In this document: positions 24,361-39,100 of the stretch, piece by piece
How the letters are laid out: every line of letters starts with the position of its first letter
Numbering within the stretch: position 1 is the stretch's first letter
DNA from: Lingula anatina
Lineage: Eukaryota > Brachiopoda > Lingulata > Lingulida > Lingulidae
Length of the DNA: 52,830 bases
Direction: 5' to 3'
NCBI RefSeq assembly: GCF_001039355.2
Contig: NW_019774147.1
Coordinates: forward strand, 268,302-321,131
Made by a program: the position numbers and the translations under genes
Notes under the pieces: model-generated
Database searches by the model: none
What the model was told of the DNA's origin: nothing
What the model saw: the letters and a program-made list of their open reading frames with translations, nothing else

Positions 24361-24465
24361 TACACTGGAATGTTAAATGTTGGCCGACTTAAGTTGTTCG
24401 TTTTCTTTGACAGTCTATGTTGGATATCATCTCAAAGAAACAATAAGGGACATAAATGTTCTGTT

Positions 24466-25518
<1,053 letters not shown>

Positions 25519-26184
25519 TATAATTTTAAGCCGTGTGCCCAATATAACTTCAACAGGTTTTAAATATAAAATTTAGCTCTTCTCCACGGACCAAACTAAG
25601 ATCAGTATCTGAAATTAGGTAAGCATCAATATTGAGTCAACTAAAAAGCTTGGCAACTTTAAAATCAGTAGGATGTGTTAATCTAAACGGACTTAAATTG
25701 TGCGATTTTTAAGTCTAAACTAAGACACACCCAATGACTGTGTAAACACAAGAGCAGTGATGCTGATAACTTACAGTTAAGTCTAATATTATTATTAGCA
25801 AATTGAGTAAGCTGTATATTTATAGACTGTACGTTTAAAAATGACTCATAAAATCACCTACTACTGACACATTCACAGTACTGTTTCAATACATGGACGA
25901 TTCAATAAATGCATGACTGGTCCAAATGCAATATGTTAACCAAGTCTTTTTCTTATTTTATAGTAGCTTAAATGCTTTAGGTGGACCCCTGTATTAGCGA
26001 ACATATCACAAAAATAAAAAGTAACAGTCAAAACTACAGATTTACTCACTTTATGGGCTGTCTTTCACCTAATATTATCACTAAGTTGTCGTGAAATACC
26101 TTAGAGTGATATACCTTAAGGAATACCTTAAGGACGATAACAGGTTTACCTAAACTCGGCTGCTTCCTTATCCTCAGCGTGAAC

Positions 26185-26216
26185 TACGTCATCGCTAAAC
26201 AAAATCTAGTGACGTA
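26185..26216 (+). promoter_or_regulatory. Inverted pair of CRE-like sites upstream of the LCOR/E93-like start
   Basis: TACGTCA at 26185-26191 and TGACGTA at 26210-26216 are inverted copies of a CREB/ATF-type core, 20 to 51 bases before the ATG at 26236. This lies between the divergent MORN4 and LCOR/E93-like genes. Function is inferred from the motif only. Confidence 0.4.
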
Positions 26217-26235
26217 AGACTCATGTGTATTGATC

Positions 26236-27372
26236 ATGGTGGACTGCGGCAACATACGCTGCGCACAAGAAAGGCGGGCTTTTAAGAAAGATTTACTATC
26301 ATGGACCAAAAAAATCCCATTAGCAGTAGGTGAGTAACTGCTCTTTCCAATGAGTTAAGTGTTTCACGATTAAATATGTTTTTTCTGCTACAAATCGACC
26401 TCCAAAATCGAACCGGCTTTGTTGTCAAAATTTGGACCACAGGTGCGCTATTCACTTCAGCGCTTCCACCCCCACTGATCAATTGTGGTTCTCATCTTTG
26501 TTTTACGTTTCGTGATTAATTTGCAAGTGAAATATAGCCAGTCATATAACTTATCCATGTTATTTTCAGATCATTGTTATGTATTGGTACCTTACATTTG
26601 AAAAATAAATTATTAAATTTGGATTAATAATAGCCTTATTTTGACAAAGCATTGTTCTTACAATTAGAGCACTTTCTATTGACATAGGTTAACATGTGTG
26701 ACGTCTGTAATATCAGGCAGCCATATTATTGTCTGTCACTGTTAACTGAGCCATGTATTTTTCAAAAATATAAAAAATCAGTATATTTTCAATGAATTAG
26801 CACTAAAGTGAAACCCTAGACTTGACCCTTAATGGACATAAAAACCCAAGGTCATGCTGCTGGACATGCTGGCAGTGATTCAAAATTGAACATTGTGAGT
26901 GTTCTTCAAACCTCAACTCATAAGCTAAAATTGATGTCCTGCAAACATTTCAAGTGTCAGTGTGATGTTCAGGCAACCGCGCATTCCTTGATTAGAATTA
27001 CTATTCCAGTTAATTAAGAAAGTCCAGGTCTTTTCTGAGGAAGCAAGTTGACAGTCGCTTAGTCATACCACGAAATATTGATGATTATCAAAGTTATTGC
27101 AGTTACTGTGTAAAAAAACATCCACAGTAATTAGTTTTCTGTGAATTGATGAGGTCAGAACCATGATAATGATATATCCATTATCTGTACATCTAAGCTT
27201 ATTTCATCAGATTTCAAATTAGCATTGTAATATTGGGAAATCTATTTCCATAATCATTGTAAGTAGCCCAGATTGTTTTTAAAAGTTCTCTGTAGACTGT
27301 ATTTACAGATGTTTTGAAAGACATAAGGTAGATTTTTTTTGTGCTCTTAAATTTTTTCTTTTTGTGTTTTGT

Positions 27373-27416
<44 letters not shown>

Positions 27417-30400
27417 ATGAGATTGGCCAATGGCTGTATACTTGTCACATTTCCTTTGCAGGTTTGGAAACAATAGCAAAAGAATTTGCAAGTAAGGATG
27501 TTATGGACAAGCTACTTGAGCCATTTAACAGTAAGCATATATTCCTTCCCATATGTTACTTCCACAAAGTAGGTCCAGTAGTTCGCTTAATCCTTTAGAT
27601 AAGTTTATCAAAATTCAGTATTTATATTTTATCAATTTTTATTCAGTACAGATAGCTATACAGTTGTTTTATTTTGCAGCAATGACTAAGTAAAAGCAGC
27701 AGGAGTTCTTTATAGAGATCAATTCGTATTTCTGTACAATTGATTTTTTAGTCTCAGAAGCTCTTTGGAAAATGTCCAGTTTCCTGTCAATTTAAGATAA
27801 TTAGAAATCTGTTGTGACAGTTTCTATTTGTCATGATTTTCACCTAAAATATTATTGTATAGAATTAATTTGGGTCACAAAGTAGAAGAATGAATTTTAA
27901 TAACACAGTATACATTGCAGTTATACTGATAAAATTTAAAGACTTTTCTATTTGTTTTTTCTTTCTTTCTTCATTTGTTTTGAGATCCTTCATTTCTAAT
28001 TTCTTACCTGGTTTTATCAGAAAAATAATATTTTAAAACAAAAACCAGAATAATAGTTATAACTGTGACATCAGTCAAAGACCCTCACAGGGTATCTATA
28101 AATCAGGCCTACCCAACTACCAGACCCGACACGGAATGATCCCGAATTCACCGGTATATCGGACCACACTAACTGTCTTCAAGGTGTGCATCAGTATGCA
28201 TTTCGCAGTATCATACCCCGAACAAATTTTGAGTGGTGATGCATTAACCAACTGCTCTCTAACTTGCGGTGACATCATAATTTCATTTGAAAATTTGCTA
28301 AAATGCTTTTTAGTTCCCTTAAATAGGGAAGGGAAAATATACAAAGTGTATTTGTATAACTCTTTAAAATAAAATAATTATTTACGATGTACATATTCAT
28401 ACATTATGGTGGGTTTGTTTGCAAGTTTGCCTTTAGAATGAAGGTGGTTAGTTTTTTTGTTAAAACTACACATAACCAACATTACCATATAACCTTTTTT
28501 TTTTCTTAAACTACATACACATAACCAACATTATCACATTACCAGATTTGACAATTAACTGCTTGAATGATGCTGTTGGTAAGACTAGTTTGGTTCAAGT
28601 TGGTCTGACTCCTTGGTGTGGACTTTCTACAATACTATTTCTTTTTCTCAAGAATATCTTATTGCTGGTATTAGTTATATGCTTTTTATCCACTTTTTAG
28701 ATTTAGAGCCAGACACCGTCAAAGATTGGGAACCAGAGACAACCTGCCATTTCTGCTTTTCAAGGCTAAAATTCATGATTGTAAGTAACGAAAAGATGCA
28801 AATAAGATTTGAATACTGTACATTTTTACTACCTTTATATCATTTATATAAGTAATAAAAATACTGTTTCCATCTGTGTTCAAGCAAATTCTGGACTTTG
28901 AAAGTTTGTTTTATTATAGATGATGCTTACAGTCAAGAGAATGCCAGTTTTAAGGTTGCAGATTTAGTAACAATGCATACATGGCTGTATTTGTAGAGTT
29001 TCTCAAACTGCCTGCAGATCTTATGGTTTGGTCAGCAGAATTTGTTGGATTTATCTGTAAGGAATAAGATTTTCAATCATTACGTCTAGGGAACATTGGT
29101 GTTACATTTTTTTCCATTTGATAGAGTAGTGTAAAAAAACTTTTGCATCATTAAAACAAATGGAATATAATGCACTTTTTCAATCACTATTTCAATTGTT
29201 ATTTTTTTATTTAGCTGTTGTTTTGATGATGATAATTTTATGAAGAGTCCAGTAAAGCAGATTACTAGTACATCATTGGTGTATAAAAAACCTTTCCTGA
29301 ATCAGTTAAAAGTCTGACTCGTATTACCAGGCTGTTGCATGGGGGTAACACCAGTGAGACTAAATCATTTTTTGTTACATTAGCTTTGACTGGCCTTACC
29401 AGACACTCAAAAACTATGCATATATGTTAACTAAAATTTGTGCCCACAGGTAATATGAACAGATTTGTACTTCCTTAATTAGCTTGTAAATGAACAATGT
29501 TTTTAATCAAGCAAGAGAGTGGATTAAGAGATCGGATTAAGCTCTGGTTAAACAATGAAGGTATTTCTGGTTAATACATTTCACTGAAAATATTGGATTA
29601 TGATTTTTAATTTGATTTCTATAAATAACAATTATGAAAAGGTCATTTTAAGCTCAGTTTCTATTACATTTTACAAAGCTTGGTTAAGGCTGGTTTGCAA
29701 ATAAGAGGCCTACTAGAAATCAACACTCTAAAATTGTATGCAAAGTATAAAGAATATCCATACCATAATTAATTTTAAATGTTGCACAAAGATATATATA
29801 TTTTCAACATAATAGTTCTCAACACTTTTTGTGAAACTGATAAATGATGAAGTGAATCATTACATTTTTAAAAAGAAAACTATCCCAAGTCTTAATATCA
29901 ATAAAAGTTTTAGTTGGAACAAAAATGAAAGAGTCAAAAAGGAAAGTGTTAGGTCTAACAATGTGCTTCATACTGTTTAAATGGAGCTGGTAGGATCTAA
30001 TCACCTGTCATTAATATGCTGCTAAAATAGTGGCTCTTCCATTAAATAATGCACACCCCTATGCAGAGGTGACCTTTTGTATATCAGGTGCCATGATTAG
30101 TGCATGCCCTTGCTATGACAGCATTTGATAATTATCAGTATTGGAGATAGGTATTAAATGCATGTTCAAGAACTTGTTACAATGGCCTTTAGAGAAGAAG
30201 TTGGGATCTTAGTTTAAGAGGAGGGTCTTTGAATCATTTTTGCCTGTTTATTTACTTATCTTTCATGATCACCTAAAATCCAAGGAATGGATAATGGAAT
30301 AAAAAACAAAAGTGAAAAAAAAAAAAAACAATAAAATCAATTAGGTGTGTGGGTTGTTATGAATGTGGAAAAAAGCACTTAAAGCAAACCTATCCATTAG

Positions 30401-30837
30401 CAGTGAACTGTTCCATAAGATGAACGACTGGTGAACTTTGATGACTGTCTAGTACATGTAACGTGCCTGTCAGTTTTGTAATTAGTCTGGCCCTGTTCCC
30501 TTCTAGTAATCTTCAGTGGGTTATCAGCAGGTCAGTCTTGAGACAAAAGCAGAGTGTCTAGTATGGCTTTCTGTAGGATATTTTTGAAATGTAAGGCTGG
30601 TGATTGGTGGTTATGACAGAATTGAACAGATTGGGTTAGCTGATACTTGCATTGTTCTGAAATTCAGACATGGCAAAAAATCTGCAGATGTTGCAGACAC
30701 CAGGGCCTGCTAAAATCTAGGTATTACAGGCCTAGATTGTTGTTATATGTTATTATATTATATATATATAATGTCTCTAAACATGATATGGAAAATAAGT
30801 GAAGTGTTTCCCTTATTGTCTTTTATTTTTCTAGGTC

Positions 30838-30881
<44 letters not shown>

Positions 30882-33150
30882 TTTTGAATGTCTGTTGTGG
30901 GAGAATATATATTTTGGTGTCATATTTAAATTATCTTTCATTATAGGAAACTGTAGAAAATGGAAGCTCAACCGAGGATGAAAGTTGTAACAGAACACGT
31001 GAAGACATTGGTATGTGATGAACCATTTCCTAAAAATGTAGTTTCACATTTCTTTTGATTCATGATTGAAAATGAAACACTTGTGGTTTTGAGTTAATAA
31101 TTTTAATACTTTATTTATTTTTCACAATAAGGAAGCTAAATGCACATGATGAATACTGTGTTATATGATCTAAAGCTAAGTCCACAGTACCTGTCAATGT
31201 GGGTGGCCATTTATGCCAGAGATTATGAGACTCTCAAAAACTAAAAAAGACCCTTGTTTGGAAAGTGTTATCAGCAATCATGGTTTGATTTTCTATCACC
31301 ACTGAGTACAAAAATAAGTGTCTTGCTTGGAGATTATGCAACCTGTGGCTAAATTGGGCCGATTTCCCCTTTGCAGGTATCCGTTATCTACGAGAACTAC
31401 TTCCATCAGCATGTGCTCCTCTGTTTTTCCCAAATATAGAGCAAGAAGACAATCAACCATTAGATTTGAGTGCTACATCCCAGGCTGCTAAATCACCAGG
31501 CAAATACACAGAAGAAAGTGCTGCAGTAACCAAACCTCCTGTGGAACTCAAGGTGCCCCAGATCAAGGTTAACACGAGGTGAGAGATATATATTATTTAC
31601 ACTGAACTATAGGGTGAATCTTTTTTAATATTTCATGATTAGCCAGAAGAAAAAGTAAAATTTAGTATTCTGATGGAAATTCATCTGTTTTATGTACTAA
31701 TAATTATCATAAGTTTAAACTTTCATTTTCACAATTAAGTAATTGGGCAACAGATATCCGGTAAATATGGTGGGACTTTGTGTATAATGCATTTCAAGGT
31801 AAGTGCTTGTGTGGGCCTTTTGTTTAATAATTGAAATTTTTTCTTTTAAGCAGAAAGAAAGATACTGGGCGGAGAACATATACAGAAGAAGAATTGTCTG
31901 CTGCAGTAGATGACATACGCAGTGGCAAACTGGGCACACGTCGTGCAGCTTCTCTTTATGGCATTCCTAGATCAACACTCAGGAATAAGATATTCAAACT
32001 TGAACACAATGGGAACCATGGAAGTACGCATAGAACAGACCATTTCCACAGCCCTCCCAAGTCTGGGCACACAACAGACGAAGAAGAAGAGACATGCACT
32101 CTAGATCCTGAGGAAACTTGGCAACGCAAACTGGAACTTCTGCGACAAAAGCATAACCTCAATCGTCATGTGCTAGAGTGGGATCAGGCCAATAAGCTGA
32201 CAAATCCCTATGCTAATGAACTCAAGTTCCCATTCTTTCCTGATTTAGTGCGCAAAATGGCAGAAGATAGAATGCGCTCTGCTTCAGCTAATCCAGAATT
32301 GTCATCTGTATTGAGCATGCCAGAAACAGGAGCCAATAATTCTGCAAATGTAGAACTTAAAGTTCCGTCCTACAAGCCCATGTTCACCAATGGAGATGGT
32401 GAAGAGCCTTATGGACATTCCGCCTTGACTTCTGCTGGCAGCAAAATAGGAGAAACACTCAAAGATATCATAGCCAAGACAATATCAGAGAAGCTTCGTT
32501 CCCGCCTGGAATCCTCCTCGTCCTCTCAAGACATGGATCCACTAGTGCAATATAGGCAGTCACAAGGTGCTTTGACAGATACCGATGAAAATACTCAAGA
32601 AAAACTGTCTGAAGGTCCAGTAGCAAAGAAACCCAGGTTGTCCACAAACTCCTCATCTCACCGTGGAAGCTTGATGCCTCTTAAGAAAACGCGTCCCAAG
32701 CGTGGTCAGTACCGCAAGTATAACAGCCAGTTGCTAATGGAGGCTGTACGTGCTGTGCAGCGTGGAGAGATGAGTGTACATCGTGCTGGAAGCTACTTTG
32801 GTGTTCCTCACTCCACATTGGAATACAAGGTAAAAGAGCGTCACTTGCTTCGCCAGAAGAAAATACAGGAGGCAAAGAGGCAGGCAGCTGCCACAGGGAG
32901 TGGAAATAGCAAAGATAGTGACTCCGACTCCAGTCCATCCAAGCGAGCATCAGAAGTTTTGTCGTCTTTTTCGGCAGCTCCAAGCACATTCCAGTCTTCA
33001 TCTCTTATGAATGGTGGAAGTATGGAGACTTACAAGTACCATGGCTTCTCAGTCAATGCTTCAGCAACAGAGTTGCTTAGAAAATTGCAACAAAAAGTAC
33101 AAGCCAAGTCCACACATTTACCCCAGAGTGAAAGCAAGTCCTTCAAGTGA
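26236..33150 (+). CDS. LCOR: LCOR / E93 (Mblk-1, MBR-1) family transcription factor with two Pipsqueak-type HTH domains
   Basis: Exons: 26236-26329, 27462-27530, 28701-28780, 30947-31010, 31377-31578, 31854-33150 (or from 31851). All phases join to 601 residues. The N terminus (RCAQERRAFKKDLLSW, then DWEPETTCHFC) matches the conserved N-terminal region of LCORL. PLDLS at about 130-134 is a CtBP-binding motif. Two Pipsqueak HTH domains follow: about 176-220 (RRAASLYGIPRSTLRNKI) and about 453-500 (RGQYRKYNSQLL…GVPHSTLEYKVKER). The second is the one kept in vertebrate LCOR. KKPRL and KKTRPKRG may be nuclear signals. Invertebrate members (E93, Mblk-1, MBR-1) are nuclear regulators of developmental switches and neuron remodelling, and LCOR is a nuclear-receptor corepressor. 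A Ser-rich stretch follows domain 2. The last exon carries both HTH domains on a single 1.3-kb block. Confidence 0.92.
27373..27414. repeat. (CA)n microsatellite
   Basis: CA tract with a short CG interruption, 48 bases before exon 2 of the LCOR/E93-like gene. It produces spurious His/Thr and Val/Cys reading frames. Confidence 0.95.
30839..30883. repeat. (TTTA)n microsatellite
   Basis: About 11 TTTA units in the long third intron of the LCOR/E93-like gene, about 60 bases upstream of the exon 4 acceptor. Confidence 0.9.
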
Positions 33151-34920
33151 GGTGGTGCTACCACTTGAGCTGCAATACATTCAGTAAAGTATTATTGTTT
33201 GAATGACACTGATATTTTTGATGACTTTCTGGACTTTCAGAGCACAAAGTTGATTATCTGTATCTGATGTTATGCTGTTTTAGAAAGCATATGGATGACA
33301 GTGGTGAAAGCTTATCAGTGTTGCCTTGAAATGTATGGTGATTAAATATTTGAAGCATTCCCTAGTCTGTATTGGGTAGAAGTCTTGCCAGAGAGTGGGA
33401 CCATATTTATGCTATACTTTAGTGGACCTAAATCCAGTATGCATTTTCTACAATTTGTAGATTTTACTGCAATGAATGAGTAGTTAAGGTTGTATTGGAT
33501 TTTATTTTTGAGGAATACAAGAGGGGAATATATATTTTTTCAGTCTAGTCAATATGTCTTATTCAAACTTTGGAAATGCTGCATCTGCTTTTGACCCTGA
33601 CCCTTGTGTGCTAAGTTGATAGTCAAATTTTTTTAATGGTACCAGACAAATTGCTGTTGTTGCCATTAACACTCATGAAGTGTATCACCGAGTTGGTGAC
33701 TGTGCAGTCAACTTTGAAAAATTTTTACTGTTTGCAATCTTTATATGAATGAAATTAATGTTTTTTTTTTTTAATGGTACCACAAGTAAGGATAAACTGC
33801 TTTTTATTTTTAGTCTTTTATTTTATTCTGTTTACAATTAATAGGTAATGCAGTATGGCATTTCATGCTATTGATATAAGAAAAGACTAGGATTCAAGTT
33901 GGTGTTTGGATGTATAGGTTTAGGTTTTGAAAAGAGGATGTTGCTTGCAATTTGAATCTGCACACTTTTACTATTATTAGGAGTGGTAATATTTACCCCT
34001 AGTTGTTACTATTTCTAATTTGTATAAAGCCTATTCTCATCTATCTTTTCTACCCATGGAGGGTAAGATGAGTCAAATGTTTTATATTGTATTTATTATC
34101 ATGTCTTAAAATTCATTTTTGAGGATAACCAAATTTGGTTGAACTGCATATTGATATATACTTGTTTACATGCTTTATTTTCTTTGGTGTTGTGAAGGTG
34201 CTAACTTTTGCTTTAAATACTATTTACTGACATTTCTATTATATAAGTAAATTGGATACTTTTTTGTTAATGTAACTATGTTGTTTTATATGCCATATAG
34301 CTTAATATAGTGAATGATCAGAACTCATTATTGGACATCTTCCCATCTGTGCCCAGCCTCTGATCAGCATACATAGCAAGTGCTATACGTCTCAAAATGT
34401 TGAGCAGAAATATTACTGACCAACTATATTTCACTCATCTGGGATTTTTTTTCCATTTTGTTGATTTGATCTCATTTTATTTTGTTATGTATTTCCCCTT
34501 ATTCTTACAATTCTGGAGGGCCCAAAACACTTTTTGTTGTTATTGTTGTTGTTGTTTTTTCGATGTAGTTGTAAGCTCTGATGGTTTATTTAGACAAATG
34601 AAAGTAAAAGCACCTTGCAGAGTTTTGTACACAGAATCTCAAAGATTTGAAGTGTAGTTTGCTTAAGATGTGGTTATGTTTATAAAGTAAGTTATTAAAT
34701 GTCTATGATATTATTTATTCATTCAGACCGGGTCTGAAGTATATAGGTTATATGTTCAAGTTAAACCCATTCTGTCCGTCTTACAAATCTTGCATTCAGT
34801 AACGCAATCAATGTGGGTGGATATAGAGCACAATGTTAACAAATCCCCCAACATGTATTAAGTAAAAGGACAGATTTGATGTTTATCATGTCTCGGTAAA
34901 TAAAACTGTCATTACGACTG
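33151..34920 (+). other. 3' UTR of the LCOR/E93-like gene
   Basis: AT-rich, no coding exon, ending at a clear AATAAA (34899-34904) about 1.75 kb after the stop. Frames inside it are poly-T derived. Long 3' UTRs are usual for this family and leave room for small-RNA control; no particular site is claimed. Confidence 0.6.
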
Positions 34921-35508
34921 AAAAAACAAAAATTGGGTTCTTATTTCTGAGAAGTGGAAGCATGACAACTTTCTACAGTATGTAATCCAACAAAAACAAT
35001 ATGCTGGTACAAGTTTTTTTTTTTTTTTTTTTTACATTGTACCCCTGTAAATATGTGAACCATAGGTGAAAATTCTGCACTGAAAACTTGAAAAATAATA
35101 CAGCTACAGAAACAATATGACCCATTTAAAAGTTGGCATTGTATATTTTAAGCTTAAAAAGCCCAATTAATATACATTAAAAAGAGAAATCGCTTAAACA
35201 TCCAAATATGCGTTAAAAAATAGAATTTCTTTTGCTGTAAAATTCATTATAATTATGTTCTTGCCTAAAACATTTTAAATGTAAAAAATGTTTAATGTTG
35301 CCAAGGTACTTGGGATACTAATACATGGTGCAAAAGAAAAAAATCACTGGTTCATATGCTATAAACGTGGACCAGAAGGGATCCCTTCAAAACTGTTACT
35401 CCAATGAAACTAAACAAGATTTCTAAATTCCTGCAAGGGAAAAACCACACTTCTACTTGCTATTTTACCCAAAATATAAAACATGCTTTTTGTCATTTTA
35501 ACATTTAA

Positions 35509-35846
35509 AGGGATAATAACTCTTCGTATGAGATCTATATTTCACAATAAAATCATTGTGAATAACTCATAGATATATAATATATTCTGTTTTACCACAA
35601 AAACGGCAGTTATACCTATTTTTTCTGATATCTGAGCTCGTCTTTAGACCACGTGACCTCCATTGATGGCTATACTCTGTTAAAATCTCTTAAGAGATTT
35701 TAACAAAAAACCAAACTTTTTAGAAAAAAACCAGGGACTAACTTTGAATGTAAAAATGGATTCATTAACCATTGGTAAGTATGGGAAAATTGTTGTTTAC
35801 TCCAGGAAAATTCATTTTTTGGCCAAAACGAAGAGTTATTATCCCT
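35509..35846. mobile_element. MITE with AGGGATAATAACTCTTCG ends and TTAA target duplication
   Basis: The left end AGGGATAATAACTCTTCG (35509-35526) is matched perfectly, inverted, at 35829-35846. TTAA flanks both sides (35505-35508, 35847-35850). TTAA is the piggyBac-type target. The interior has a perfect 28-base palindrome around TCTCTTAAGAGA (about 35679-35706). It is 338 bp with no coding capacity, in the gap between the convergent LCOR/E93-like and NCAPH genes. Confidence 0.82.
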
Positions 35847-36186
35847 TTAATATTCAATTCCTTAAATCGCTTTCCTGCACAATCATTCCCTAGCCATGAT
35901 TTAATTAACACTTTTTCACACCTGTAAAGCCAAAGAGCAAATGTTCATTTGCAGTATAACTGTGAATATTGAACATTATTCACCACAGTAAATGCTAAAT
36001 TTGCCCTACTAGAGTCTTATCGCTCTTTGCAAGTTTCAGAATATTTTAGTTATATTGAAACTGCAAAGTTTGATCGTGACACATCTTTGAGTGTGTGATT
36101 TCACACCATTTATCCAGCCAAGGCAGTGTCAATCAACTGGTTGCCAAACATCCTTCTTCTTATTCCTTACATAATGTAGTCTTACT

Positions 36187-39100
36187 TCATGTGCTTGGAA
36201 ACATGCATTGCTCTATCCTCAGGTCTACCATGGACTGGTTGTCAGAGATCTTTAGTGTCTGAAAGGGAGGAAATGAATGACTTGAAGTCCACAGATCGCA
36301 CAATATCTAGACTGGGTTTTCTAATTTCCGTTTCCTGATTTTCTTGCAAAAGTGATCACTTCTTTAAAGCTAGCTTAAATACTGCTTTAACAATTAAGAG
36401 GAAGATATACTCATTACATATACCTATTAATTATTTACCTTTTCATTTGCTAAATGCAATAAACACACAAATGCAATGGGTACACTGAGATTCTTAGCCA
36501 TATGTCGAGACACTTTTTTTGGAAGCTCATGGAGGAGGGACTGGAATGAATGTTCACCACAAACTTGTTTTTTCAACTGGTCTCCTTCTCCTTGGTTCTC
36601 CTAAATAATAAAAATAAGGAAATTAAAGGAATGTAACATGAATCTCTCAAGTTAAGACTAGGAGCAATATCAAATATAAAAACATGCATATAAACTATTC
36701 CAAATACGTTGTGTGTTAGCACTTGCCTATATTTTTTACTAATAAAGCATATCAAGTAATATTTTAATGTAAAACTTAATAGAATAGGATCAAACCTTAT
36801 TATCTTCACCCGTGCTAGTCAACAGGTTCCAAATGCCAGCCTTTAACTTTTTCACATCTATTTTCTTGGCTGTTTTAGCATAGGAAATGTCAATCTTTGC
36901 CACCTAGAAAAATGTGAAAGGTGTAAAAATTATCACTGCATCAGGCATAAGAACATTTAACATATAGATTTTCTGGCTAGAACTACATGTCCAAAGTATT
37001 TTCAAGATTTTCCAGAATAGCCTTACTTGCGGTCCCTTATATGAATAATAAGCATTCACAAACAGAATGGTACAAGAAATATATATAAAATAATCAGTTC
37101 TCTAAAATTATGTATACATTTTACTATTTGCTCTAAAACTGTACATACCCTATTAGGCTGAGCTACCAAATTGTCTCCTGCCAGTATAGTACCATTCATT
37201 ACACTGTCATTGGCCAGGAAGCTACCTTGTGATGTGTCTTGGGAAATGTGACTGTACTCACTGGGACCAGAACTCAAGTTAAAACCACCACCAAGGTCAT
37301 CATCATCATCATCGTTGTCATTTGACCCCTGTAATAAAGAATATGTAAATACCATTAACCATTTAGTAGGGCTTCTGTTACAGCAATAATAACAACTGCA
37401 TGTAATACTTGTCTTAACTATATCTGTGACCATGCATGGCCAAATCAGTACAACATATCAGCCATCTGAAGTAATATGTGAAAAATATGTAATTATGCTT
37501 CTTTTCAAATACTGTTATGTTTTGAGTGCAATTACCTCACATTGGCCAGTAAATGAACAAGATCAAAACAACAAAGAACTTACATCAATTCCTGGGCAAT
37601 AATTTTCTCTGTCATTCGCATTATCATAGTCATAATTTTCAATACCATCATCCACATCCCCTGATGTGTTCAACTGTCTTTTCACCTGGAAATTCAAACA
37701 AACAAAACAACAGAATGATAAAGTAAGCTTTTAAGACATTCACACATTTCATCAAAATATGATAATATTAAACTACTCTAAATGACTGTTTATAAAAGAA
37801 ATATAGTTACAGAAGGAGAGTTAAATTTCATAGCAACCATACAATATATCTTTATCCCTGATTCTCATTAAATAATATCAAATAATTTCAAACAGCAAAA
37901 AGCTCGTTGTCTTATTTTGAGTAGTAACATTTCTCGAGCAAAGAAAAATCCTTATCCGGACTATAAAAATCTTTGCTAAGCTTTCCACAGAAAAAAGTAT
38001 TAGAGTGTTGAATAGGTCATTTCAAGTCATAAGTCACATCAATTCAAAAATCTAAGTAAAGCTGATCACCCACCATAACTCTTTCCTTCATGAATAACCT
38101 GAACAATGTTTCAGCTTCATAATGTAAGTCTTCAGGCAATGTAGTTTGACTTTTACTGTACTTCTCTAAGGTTGCCTTTGTAAGTGTTGTTGCAGCCCTG
38201 GACTCCTTGAAATATGAATCAAAGTCAACCTCCTGGTCATAGTCAAGTCTGAAAGCTTGTTTCTTCTCTTTGTTCTTTCGTGTTGTGTCTCCTCTGCTGA
38301 CACTGTACTTTGATTCTAAAGAGCAAAGAAAATGATAAAGAAATTAATCTCAATTGTTTTCAAAATAAGTCTACCATCTGATTAGCTAATAATAATAATA
38401 ATAATAATAATTGGTCAAACTGCTGCATTTCAATCTTATACTTTTAGAAGCTACATAAGTTTTGAAAACAAATTCAAGCAGTTAAAGAAAAGTACTACTA
38501 AGGCAATTAGAAAGTCAAACTTTATTTCTCTACTAATATACTCCTTCAATCAAAAAAAAAAAAAAAAAAATTACAAAGAATAATATGAAATACCTTTAGA
38601 CTGAGGTCTAAGTTTCCAATGATCTGGTCCAGCCCAAGTCTGTAATAAATCTGTGTTGAAATATGAATACTCCCCTGGTTCTGCTGCTAGCACCTGCAGC
38701 AAAGTACCTATTGTTCCATGTCTAATCAAAAAAGAGAAATATCATGTGATGGCACATTACTAATAATATCTATGCAAAAAAGACTTACATCCGATCAAAC
38801 TTATATTTTAATAGCACATTTCATCAAATCATAAAAATGCATTGTGAAATCTTTTATTAAAAAGTTACAGTGGTCATTGGTCTTAATCAGTCAACATCTG
38901 ATATCAGATATGAAAGACTGACTGTGCGATCAAAACATTGCATAAATATTTCCACATACTGTTTTGCATGCACCACTCACGTGATATTACTAATGGCACT
39001 ATGCACCAGCTTGGCTTCTGTTCCATCTCCTATACAAACTGATGGCTCTCCTCTTGTACTGCTGCCATATGAATCATTTCCTGAAGAATTGGTTTTCATG

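Noticed and set aside
27214-27598. Poly-His/Thr and Val/Cys frames around 27.4 kb
   Set aside because: They come from the (CA)n microsatellite. The real exon is 27462-27530.
28100-28372. Possible exon or element in a GC-richer patch of an LCOR-like intron
   Set aside because: Frames are short, with no recognisable domain. No inverted ends or target duplication could be defined.
31910-33001. Several minus-strand and alternative plus frames within the LCOR/E93-like last exon
   Set aside because: Shadow frames of a well-supported 1.3-kb coding exon.
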